Source: Kribbella amoyensis (lineage in GTDB: Bacteria > Actinomycetota > Actinomycetes > Propionibacteriales > Kribbellaceae). From it: a stretch of 64,000 nt of DNA. The translations under genes were made by a program, and so were the position numbers. Each line of letters opens with the position of its first letter. Position 1 is the first letter of the stretch. Of the stretch, positions 30,834 through 42,800 are shown piece after piece. The stretch lies in assembly GCF_007828865.1 (NCBI RefSeq), contig NZ_VIVK01000001.1:2046001-2110000 (forward strand), in the 5' to 3' direction. A model generated the notes under the pieces. That model saw only the letters and a list, made by a program, of their open reading frames with translations, was not told the origin of the DNA and did not search any database.

Positions 30834-33800
30834 ATGCCACGGCCTGGAGACTGGGACGCGATCGGCCTCGGCAGCGACCCCACGCCCGGCGACCCCGAGA
30901 AGATCAAGTCGCTCGCCGACGGTCTGCAGAAGATGGGCGGCAAGGCGCGGGAGATCATCGACGCCATCGAAGCCGTGATGAACAAGAACGACGACAGCGT
31001 GTTCGTCGGCAAGACGGCCGAGGCGCTCCGCGGCAAGGTGGACGGCCGGTTGCGCGGCCATGTCGAGGACGTGGCGTCCGCGTTCGAGACCTCGGCCCAG
31101 GCGCTGCGGGACTGGCGCGACGTGGTGATCGAGCAGCAGGGCAAGGCCGACGCCGCGCTGGCGGCCGGCCGCGGGCTGTCCGAGGACGACCCGGACCGCG
31201 ACACCCACAAGGAGACCGCCAAGTCGGCCGGTGAGTACCAGTCCGAGCAGGCCTCGACCTACGCGGGCAAGATCAACGGGGTCTCCGACATCCAGCTGCC
31301 GATCTCGGAGTGCGAGGCGTTCTGGGAAGCCTTCAAGTGGCTGGCGATCATCCTGATCATCCCGGCGCTGATCTTCGGCGGCCCGATCGCGCTGATCGCG
31401 CTGGGGGTGAACCTGGCCCTGTTCATCAAGACGATCGTCGACGTCGCCAAAGGGGACGCGAGCTTCCTGGACCTGTTCCTGGCCGGCCTCGGGCTGATCG
31501 CGCCGACCACCAAGGCGCTGCCGATCTTCAGCATCATGAAGGCGGTCGGGTCCGGGATCGGGGCCGGGGTCAAGGGCATCACCCAGGGCATCAAGACCAT
31601 CTTCAACGGGAACTTCACCTTCAAGGGCCTGCTCACCGGGCTGAAGGGGCTGACCGGGCTCGGCACCCTGTCGATCACCGAGACCGGCCTGTTCGTGATC
31701 AAGAACATCCACAACTTCCCGGTCACGGCGGCGAACTTCGTCAACAACTTCGGCAAGATCAGCCTCACCGGGATCAGCAAGCTGACGACCGGCATCGCCG
31801 CCATCCCGCCGGCGCTCGGCCGCGGCTTCTCGGTGGTCGTGAACGGCATCAAGACCGGTCTGTCCGGGACCTGGAACTTCACCAAGGCGCACTTCGGCAA
31901 CCTGCAGTGGACCAGGATCTTCCTGCCGGTCGCGGGGGACGAGATCCGGGCCTTCAAGGCGCTCGGGTTCACCAACTTCCAGTCCTTCGCCAAGGCGCTG
32001 AAGATCGGTGTGTTCGACCGCGGCGTGCTGGGCAAGAACGTGTTCGGGCTGCCGCAGGTCCCGAAGGTGAGCCCGGCGATCCAGACCGACACCGGCGGTG
32101 GGAAGACCGGTGCCTGGCACGACTTCAAGGCGCAGCTGCTGAAGCCGGTCGAGCTGGTCCCGCTGAACTTCAAGGGACCGAGCGAGGCGATCGGCGCCGG
32201 CTTCCGCGGTGGCAACCTGACCGTCGACCTGCCGGACCTGATCCCGCTCCGCAACGGCGACTTCGGCAAGACCGTGACGCCGACCATCACCACGCCCGGC
32301 GGCCTGGAGGTCCCGGCGAACGCGGGCCTGCAGATCCCGAACGTCCCGCCCGGCGTGGTGAACCCGGCCGCCGGCGCCGGGACGCCGCAGATCCCGACGA
32401 CGGCGCTCACCAACGTGACCACGCCGCAGGCCGGTGTCGCGATCCGGCCGATCGACGTCGCCACCGGCGCGACCCCGCCGGCGGTGCACGTGAACAACAC
32501 GGCGCTCGCGAACATCGGCACCACGAACGTCCCCGCGCCGCACGTCAACAACGTCGCCATCGGTACCACCGGGGTCACCGGGGTCCCGACCCCGCACGTC
32601 GGGACCCCGGAGGTCGGAGCGACGCACCTGGGGACGACCAACGTGCAGACGCCGGCGCTGAACAACCTCGGCTCGTTGCACGTCTCGAACCCGTCGGGCT
32701 CGACCGGCCTGACCGATCTGGCCGGGACCTCGATCCGGGCCAACCCGCCGACGGTGACCTCGCACTTCGGCCAGCAGATCTTCGACGGCGCGGCGAACGG
32801 CTTCCACGCCGGCCAGATCCGGTCGATCGCCCACGAGCTCTTCGGTACGCCCAACGGCCCGACCTTCAGCGGTACCCACTCGGTCCCGTCGCCGGTCGCC
32901 GACCGGATCAGCGCCGCCCTCGACCTGGTCCACAATCCGGGTGCGGTGTCCCAGGGCGTCACCCCGCCCCCGGTCGGCGCGGTGAAGCCCGGGGCCGACG
33001 TGACCGTCAATCCGAACCTGGCCGGCGCCGACCTCAAGGCGACACCCCCGGTCGTCACGAGGGTCGACAACCCGGGTCTGGCCGGGTCCCAGACCGCGCC
33101 GGTTCCGCCGACGGTCAACGTGCAGCAGGTCGCGGTACCGACGCGGGCCGTCGACCTCGACGTCCAGCCGACCACCGTGCACACCACCGGGCCCAACCCG
33201 AAGCAGGACCTGCCCGGAAACGCCGGTTCGCAAGAGCACACCCCGACGATCCTGGTCGGTGACAAGCCGTTGCCCACCGCAACGGCACCGGTGGAGAGCC
33301 TCGGCCAGGTCGGGATCCCCGGGCACGCGCCGACCCCGGGCCAGGCGCTGGAGACCCAGCTGGTCCCGGTCGCCCCGAAGGCCACCAACCTGGTCCACGA
33401 CCCCGGGTACTCGCTGGCCAAGGGCGCCGACATCGCCACCTCGGGGATCGGCACGAACACGATCGCCAGCCGGGCCGAGATCCCGCTGACCGGGATCCCG
33501 GACCGCCCGGCCGTCGTCGTCAAGGTCGAGCGCACCGCGGGCGGGATCTCCAACTACCACCTGTACGGGGGTGGCCCGAACGGCCGGATGGACGTGCTGG
33601 CCGGCGGCAACATCCGGTTCACCGACAGCGCGACCGGGACCACGATCCGGTTCGACAGCAGCGGTCTCAAGCTCGACGAGGGGCTGCGGCTCACCCGGGC
33701 CGACGGGATCCTGCGGCCGGACGATCACGTCCTGGTCCCGGGCGGCGTGAACGGCGAGCTCAAGGTCACCACGATCAGCGGCGACGCCGTCCCGGGTGGA

Positions 33801-36800
33801 CCGGGCGTGCGGCAGCTCGACAGCGGCGAGATCCAGCTGATCGACTCCCAGGGCATCAGCTCGGTCTACACCGCGCAGGGCAAGTTCCAGAGCCAGGCGG
33901 TCAGCTCGACCTGGGACAACGACCTCGCGGCCAGGGCCGGGGTGTTCCGCAAGCCGGGCGACGACGACCTCGCGGTCAACGCCAAGATGGACGAATTCGG
34001 CCAGGTCCAGCGGGCCCAGGCCAAGTTCGACGCCGCGGTCGACGACGTCGCGATCCATGGGCACCGGATCGACGGGCCGTCCTCCGGGCCGTCGGTCGGC
34101 GACAAGGTGCACCTGGACCTGCGCGCCGCCGAGGCCGATCTGTCCGCGGCGAAGGCGGAGTTCGCAGGCAAGCACGGGATGGATGCCGACGGCCTCCAGC
34201 AGCAGCTCGACGAGCTGACGCTGGAGTCGCTGAAGGAGCGGCCGCGGCTGCTCGGCGGTATGGACGGACGGTCCACCGACTCGGTCACCCCACCGCCTCC
34301 GCCCCCGCTCCCCGCGGCGTCCCACACCGCGCCGCCACCACCCCCGCCTCCGCTTCCCGCGGCGTCCCACACCGCGCCGCCGCCACCTCCGCCCGCACCG
34401 GCCGTGGTGAACCGCGGTCCCGCGCCCGGCGGCTCCGCCGTCGATCGGCCGGTGCAGGTGCCGGCGCCGGCGTTCCGGAAGGAGTTCGACAGCGCCTCCT
34501 ACGGGTCCGAGAGCGAACTGCGCGGCTTCGTGGTGGCGATGCCGGTGGGTACCGACCGGACCTTCGCGTTCGTCAAGCGGGTCGACACCGACGAGCCGGT
34601 GGTCATGGTCACCAAGGACATGAACAACGGCAAGTACGGGAACCCGGCGGACCTGCCGGACGTGGCCGCCGGCGGCAAGGAGTGGCGGACCCACACCGTG
34701 GAGCTGGTCACCTACCCGGGCAAGGTGGGGGACGAGGCCGCGGCCGGCGTCGCCGACGACGCGACCGACTTCCTGCTCGACGTGTTCAAGGGCCGGCTGA
34801 ACACCGCGAACCACAAGCCGATGGAGCCGGTGCGCAGTCCGGACGGACGGTTCGAGCTGCAGATCTCGAACAACCGGCACGTCCTGGCCGGCGGCGCCGG
34901 GATGGCCCTGGACGACGTGGGCTCGGTGCAGATGCCGGTGACCGGGCAGCAGATCACGGTCGGGGTGAAGGCCTCCGACTTCGGCGGCGGCGCGACCAAC
35001 GAACTCCGGCTGCTGGCCGACAACCCCTGGTACAAGGCGGAGTTCCGGAACGACGCCGCATTGGTGGCTCTGGGCAACAAGCTGGACGACCCGGACGCGG
35101 TGGCGGGTGCTTACACGTACCTGAAGTCGATCATGACGTTCACCTCGCAGCAGGTGGAGAAGCACGGCATCTCGATCGGCGAGTTCCCGGGTGCGACGAA
35201 CCGGAGCCTGACCGACCCGGCGGTGAAGAACGACTGGGGTGTACTGCCGCGGACGCAGCCGAAGATCGTCCTCGAGTCGCTGTCCGACGGCGACCGGCTC
35301 GCGACGCTCAAGCTCTTGCGGGACACCCCCGCGCCCGGTGATCAGCTGGCCTGGAAGGAGGTCAAGGCGTACCTGCTCGGTGGTGGCGAGGTGGCCGGGC
35401 ACGGCATCAACGACGCCGTCATCGCCGGGGAGAAGGCGCTGCTGTTCGAGTTCCGCTCCGTACCGGACGGGCTGAAGCACCTGGTCCCGCAGCAGAAGGT
35501 CCCGGTCGTGACGGTGACCGACGCGCTCGCGGACCTCGGCGCCGGGCGGCCGCAGGCGGTCAAGGACATCAACGCGTTCGTCCGCGACCCGGATCAGGCC
35601 GACGCGTTGGCGAACTGGTACCGGGGAGAGTTCCCGGACAAGGCGGACTGGTCCACCGGCAAGATCGTGAAGGTCAGTACGGCGCCGCAGAAGGCCGAGT
35701 GGCTGATCACGACCAACCCGGCGAAGTGGGAGGAGATCACCGGGACCCCGGCGCCGCCGCGCCCGGAGACCGACCTCACCGGCAGGCCGCCGGACCTGGA
35801 CCTCAAGGGAAAGCAACCGGAGATCGACGTCAACGGCAAGCAGCCCGAGATCGATGTCAAGGGCAAGCAGCCGGAGACCGGGTCGGTCCAGCAGACCGTG
35901 GACGACGTGACCCTGGATCCGTTGAAGGAGCAGCCGCGTCCGGCCCGGCCGATCACGCAGTCGTTCGACGAGGCCTGGCAGAACGACTTCGCCGCCAAGG
36001 CCGGGGTGTTCCGCAAGCCTGGTGACACCGACGCGGTCGTCTCCGTCCGGATGGACGACTTCCGCGAGGTCCAGGTCGCGCAGGCGAGGCTCGACGTCGC
36101 CCTCGACGACCTGGCCGCGCTGGGTCACCGCGGTGACGGCCCGTCGAACGGTCCCGCGGTCGGCCTCGACGTGGAGGCCGCCGTCCAGCGGGCGGGGAAC
36201 GAGCTGGACATCGCGACGGCGACCTTCGAGACCAAGCACGGGATGAAGGTCGACGGGATCCAGCAGCAGCTGGACGACCTCATCACCGAGTCCCTCAAGG
36301 ACCGGCCGCGGCTGCTCGGTGCGGGATCACAGCAGGTCGTCGTACCGGGTGGTGGTGCCACCTTCAGCTTCGACGGCACCAGGGCGAACTTCAGCGGCGG
36401 GCGCGCCGGCGAGTACGACAGTGTGCTGACCGGCAACACGCTCACGGTCTCGACCGACGACGGCCTGCGGACGCTGACCTTCCAGCTCAACCGCCGGACC
36501 GGCGAGCCGATGCTGACCGGAGACGACCTGGTACTGAGCGGTGGTGGCAGCGCCAACGGTCACCGGCTGACCGTGGACATCGACGCCGGCCTGCCGCAGA
36601 CCACCTGGGTCCCCGACGGCCAGGGCGGGCGGCTGGGCGTCACCTTCTCCGGCTCCACGGGCGAGTTCCGGGTCCCGTCGGCGCACGGACCGGAGTTCTA
36701 CGACCGGGCCGGGAACTTCCTCCGGGTCGAGCCGGGCGTGGCCGGTCCGCGGCCCGCGATCAACCTGCCGACCCGGCTGGACGGTGACGAGGCAGGTCAG

Positions 36801-39800
36801 GCGCAGTGGCTCGCGCAGGTCGACCTGTCCCGGACCCACCTGGCGGCGATCGACCAGGTCGACGGCGTGCGCCGGTTGATGCTCCAGATCCGCGAAGGCG
36901 CGTTCACCAACAAGCGGTTCTTCGGTGGTTTCCTCGACCCGGACGCGGTGCGGTCCTTCGGTGCCGATCGGTTGATCGAGGCCGTGGACGACTTCAACCG
37001 GGCGGCCGACGACCTGCTCGGCCAGGGACCGATCGGGAGGACCAAGGTCTACCGCGGCCTGTCGATGGACCCGGTGGCCGCGCAGGCGGACGAGTTCGTC
37101 GAGCGGTTGCCGATCTCCACGTCGAGCGCCTGGGACTTCCAGCCTTCGACCTGGTCGAAGAGCGCCGGCGCCCCGCAGAACCGGGTCGTCCTCGAGATCG
37201 ACGTCCCGCCCGGGCACGGCAAGCTGGCGATGTCGTACCCCGGGGGGTACACCCCGGGTGCGGCCGAGGCGAAGGCGCTGAACCAGGAGCAGTTCGAGGT
37301 GACGCTGTCGCCGACCGTGCTGAAGCGGACCGGTGAGTCGTTCGAGCGCGACGGGCTGACCGTCATTCCGGTCAAGGCCGAGCAGATCCCGTCGGACCAG
37401 GTCGACGAGCTGATCCTCGAGCGGTGGAGCGGCATGCCGTCGGCCGAGGCGTTCGGGCACTTCGGGAAGGCGTTCGACCAGGCGAATCTGCGGAAGTTCG
37501 CGAACCTGTCCGACGTCACCGCGACGTCCAAGCTCAGCGACGACGGCCTGGTGAACACGATCACCGTCAGCAAGCCCGGCTTCGACGGGAACGAGCTGAC
37601 CATCACGGTCACCCGGAACGTCGAGGACGACGCGGTGACGGTGACCTCGACCGCGGACGGCGTCACCAGTACCAGGGGTCCGTGGAGCGGCGACGAGTTC
37701 GGCTCCATCGCCACCGATCTGCGGGCCGGCACGCTGCACGACAACGACCTGTTCGTCGGGATGTCGAAGCCCGCGGACTGGCACGGCAACGGCTCGTTCA
37801 ACCCGCGGTGGGACCAGGATCTGGCCCTCAAGGCCACGGTGTTCCGTCGGCCGGGCGACACCGATGCGATGGTCGACGCCCGGATGGAGGACTTCGCCCG
37901 GCTGCAGCAGACCGACACGAACTTCCAGCAGGCGCAGCGGACCTTCGACCTGCACGGGGATCGCGCCGACGGGCCGGCCTCCGACCTGCCGGTCGGCGAG
38001 CAGGTCCGGATCGACCTGGACGCCGCGAAGACCACGTTCAAGCGCAAGCACGACGTCGAGTTCGACGACGTCCGGGGCGAGCTCGACCAACTGCCGAAGC
38101 GGGCCAAGCTGGACGGGGCGGGCCGGTCGTTCGAGGTCCCCGGCGGGGGTGTCTCGTACCAGGTCGACGGGGCGACGGTCACGTTCACCGGTAGCCGCGC
38201 GGACTCGTTCACCGGCTCGGTCAACGGCCGCGAGGTGACGGTCTCCGAGCTCGGCGGCACCGGGGACGTGGTCCGGAGCTGGACGTTCCGGCAGGGCTTC
38301 GGCCGGCCGAACCTGATCGGCCAGAGCTTCCACCTCGTCGACGGTCCACTGGCCGGCAGGTTCGGCGCGGCCACCGGGATGGCGGGCAAGCTGGACGGCG
38401 CCCTGGACGATCTCGGTGGCGGCCTGCCGGTCAAGGTGTCCGGTGACGACCTGGTCGTGGCGGCCCCGGGTGGCGTCTTCAAGTACGACCGGAGCGGCAC
38501 CTTCCAAGGCCAGGTCACGCACACCGGCGACCAGCTCGGCCGGCCGGTCCCGCCGCCGGACGTGACCGACGCGAACCGCTGGACCGCGCAGGCCGAGCTG
38601 TCCCGGACCCATCTCGGCGAGGCGGCGAACACCAAGGCCGTCGAGAACCTGATGAAGGACGTGATGGGTGGCTCCTTCACGTCCAAGCGCGGCTACGAGG
38701 GGTACGTGAACCCGAGCGCGCTGGCCGACGGCACCCTGGTCACCAAGGTCCGCACCTTCCACTCGGTCACCCAGGATCTGCTCACCAAGGGCCCGGCCGA
38801 CCACGTCACCGTGTACCGCGGGGTGTCGATGGACCCGGCCGCGGCGAAGGCGACCAGCTTCACCGAGCGGTTGCCGATCTCGACCTCCAGCACGATGAAG
38901 TTCCAGGACGAGTGGGCCAAGAACGGCGTACTGAGCAACCGGGTCGTCTTCGAGATCGACGTCCCGCCGGCGCACAACAAGCTCGCGCTGTCGTACCCGG
39001 ACGGCTACCAGCGCGGCGCCGACGAGGCGAAGGCGTGGAACCAGGACCAGTTCGAGGTCACCCTGGCCCCGACGACCCTGGTCCGCACCGGCCCGTCCAG
39101 GGTGGAGAACGGGATGACCGTCGTCCCGGTCCGGGCCGAGCAGATCCCGCCCGCCCGGTACGACGAGATGATCACGGCGAAGTGGTCCGGGTTGCCGGCC
39201 GAAACCGCCTTCGACGACTTCGGCCGCGCGTTCTCGGCGGACGGGCTGCGCAAGTTCGACGGGATGGCCGACGTGTCGGTGCACTCGACGCTGAGCCCGG
39301 ACGGACTGGTCCGCACGATCCACGTCAGCAAGCCGGGCGTGGCCGAGCAGATGGTGATCACCGTGACCCGCGAGGGCGACTCGGTCCGGGTCACCAGCGG
39401 GCAGTTGCACGGGGACTTGGTCTTCGACAAGGCGTGGAGCAAGGCGGAGTTCGCGCACATCGCGACCGACCTGCGCGGTGGTGTGCTGCACAACAGCGAG
39501 CAGTTCGCCGGACGGATCGAGCCGGCCGCTTGGAAGAACGCGGGTTCGCCGCAGCCGATCTCGCAGGTGTGGGACGCCGAGAACGCTGCCCGGGTCGACC
39601 TGTTCCGCCGGGTCGGTGACACCGACGCGGACCTCACCACCCGGCTCGACGACTTCGGCCGGGTCCAGCGGGCGTACGACGACTACCGCGCGGCCGGCGC
39701 CAAGTACGACGAACTGGGCGAGCGGGTCGACGGTCCGTCGAGCGGTCCCTCGCTCGGCGAGAACGCGCTGCAGGATCTGCGGGCAGCGTCCGACCGGTTC

Positions 39801-42800
39801 ACCGCGCTGAAGGGGTCGTTCGACGCGAAGCACGGGATGCAGTTCGACACCGTGCGGGCGCAGTTGGACGACCTGCTCGCGGCCTCGATCCAGGACCGCC
39901 CGCGCCTCGTCGGTGGCGCACCGACCCGGCCCGAGGGCAGCTCGGTCCGAATGAACCCGATGGCCGACACGACCGTCCGGGCGCATGATCTCCCGGGCGA
40001 CGTCCGGGTCACCGTGCAGGGCAGCACGGTCATCTCGATCGACGCTCCGCGTGGTGGCCAGATCGACGTCCAGCACACCGGGTCCTCGGTGTCGGTGACC
40101 AAGCTGACCCCCGAGGGCAGCGTGGCGCACTCCTGGGAGTACCGGCCGACGCGCCGCGGCGGGCTGGTGCTGACCGGGGAGTCGCTGCAGCTCAACGGCG
40201 ACGTCCTCAACGGGCAGTGGCTCCGGATGACAGACGAGGGCTTCAGCGGCAGCCTGTACGCGGGGACGATCAAGGACCTGGACGGCGTGCACTGGCCCGT
40301 CAAGGCGAACGGCGACACCATCTCGATCGCCTCGCCGGGCGGCACCCTGAAGTACGACCGGGCGACGGGCGCGTTCCGCCAGCTCGACCAGGGCGTCACC
40401 GCGGACGCGCCGACGCCGGTAGCGGCCCACTTGCAGGATCCGGTGGCCGCACAGCGCTGGGCCGACAACGTGCAGCTGTCCCGGACCCACCTGGCCGCCG
40501 CGCAGGCCGACGACACGATCCTGACCTTGATGGACGACGTCACGAACTCTGCCTTCACCTCGCACCGCGGGTACGGCGGCTTTGTCGACCTGTCGACGAC
40601 GAACGCCAACGACCTGATCAGCAAGGTGGATGAGTTCGTCACCACGGCCACCCAGACCGCGTTCCACGGCCCCAACCCGCGCGTCACGGTGTACCGCGGG
40701 ATGTCGCTCGACCCGATGGCGGCGAAGGCGGACGAGTTCGTCGAGCGGTTGCCGTCCTCGACGTCCAACGGGCTGGAGTTCCAGCGGACCTGGGCGGACA
40801 ACGGCGTCAAGGGCAGCCGGGTCGTGTTCGAGATCGACGTCCCGCCGCAGCACACCAAGCTCGCGATGGCCTACCCGGAGCGGTACCGGCCGGGTGACGG
40901 GGACGCGCCGGCGGTGAACCAGGCGCAATACGAGGTGACGCTGGCGCCGACCAGGCTGATCCGGACCGGCGAGAACCGGCCGATGGGCGACCTGACCGTC
41001 ATCCCGGTCCGCGCCGAGCAGTTGCCCTCGGCCCAGTACGACCGCCTGATCCGCGAGGAGTGGCCGGGACTGGGCTCGCGGACCGCGTTCGACGACTTCG
41101 CCGAGGCGCTGTCGGGCGACGCGCTGCGCAAGTTCCAGGGGCTGCGGGACGTGTCGGTCACCTCGGCGATCCGGCCGGACCGGCTGGAGAACGTGATCCG
41201 GGTGACCAAACCGGGTACCGACGACCGGCTGGTGATCACGGTGACCCGCGACGTCGACGCCGATGCCGTGTCGGTGGTCGCGCGGTTCAACGGCGAGCGG
41301 TTCTTCGGCGGGACCTGGAGCGGGACGGACTACGCCCGGTTCGCGACCGACCTGAAGTCCGGGCTGCTGCACAACAGCGACGTGTTCGCCGGCAAGCTGG
41401 CGCCGACGGCCTGGCGGCGGATGCCGGAACCGATCGGCCAGCCGAACGCGCGCGACCTGACCGCTTTCACCGGCCGGCCGCGGACCGGGGTGGTCCCGGG
41501 CACGGACCTGCGGATCCGGCTCGCGGACGAGGGTCTCTCGCTGACCGGGACGACGGCCGGGTTCCGGTCCGAGCTCACGGCGGACAACCTGGTCGCGGTG
41601 CACCGGCTGGGCGACGACGGTGTCAGCAGCGTCGAGACCTGGCTGTTCAAGCCTTTCGGCGGCAAGCTCGTACCGATCTCCGACGAGTTCGCGCTCGTCG
41701 GCGGAGGCCTCGACGGCCGGTCGGTGACGCTGTCGCTGAGCCCCGGCGGAGTACCCAAGTCGGCCCAGGTGGTCGACGCGCTCGGTCAGCCGTGGCCGGT
41801 CAAGATCACCGACGACGGCCTGATCGTCGCGACGCCGGACGGCCCGCAGGTGTACGCCCGCAGCGGGTCCTTCCAGACGCCGCACCCGACCTCGACCCCG
41901 CTCGCCCCGGCCGCACTTCCCGACGGGTTCGCCGGGGACGCGGCCCGTTGGAACAACGCGCTCGACGCGTCCCGCCTGCACCTGACCGAGGCGCTGGACA
42001 AGAGCACCGGGGTGCACGCGATGATCCGCAAGGTGCAGACCGCGGCCTTCACCGGCAAGCGCGGGTACGGCGGCTTCGTCAAGGATCCCGAGGCGATGAT
42101 CGACGACACGGTGCGGTTCCACGACGTCACCCAGGAGCTGCTGTTCAAGGGCCCGGACCGCCCGATCACCTTGTACCGCAGCGTCGACATGGACCAGGCG
42201 ACCGCGTCCGGCCACCAGTTCGTCGAGCGGCTGCCGAGCTCGACCTCGCAGGATCTCGCCTTCCAGGTCGAGTGGACCCGCAAGGGCCTGCCGGAGAACA
42301 CCTACGTCTTCGAGATCGACGTCCCGGCCGGGCACGGCAAGCTGGCGATGTCGTACCCACCGGGGTACCAGCGGCTCGACACCGACCCACCCGCGCTGAA
42401 CCAGGCCCAGTCGGAGGTGACGCTCGCGCCGACCACGCTGGTCCGGACCGGCGACACCAAGGAGGTCGTGGTCGACGGGGTGACGCTGAAGGTGATCCCG
42501 GTCGAGGCGGTCCAGATCCCGGCCGACAAGCTCCGCCGGTTCCTCCGCGAGCCGTGGCCGGGGATGCCGCTGACGACCGCGTACGACGACCTGGTCCGCG
42601 CCTTCGACCAGCAGGCGATCGGCAACTGGCCCGGGTACAAGTACGCCGTGGTCCGGACCGAGACGAGTGCCGACGGCAACCTGACCACGCTGACCGTGAG
42701 CCGGCCGGGTTCCACCGACGAGCTGACCGTCACGGTCACCCACGACACGGCCGCCGGGACGGTCGGGGTGAAGTTCGCCGGCGGTGCCCGCGAGATCACC

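Noticed and set aside
30594-36239. 1881-codon minus-strand frame across the ESX-like protein and giant gene starts
   Set aside because: It runs over two well-supported genes and their shared promoter region, with no recognisable domain.
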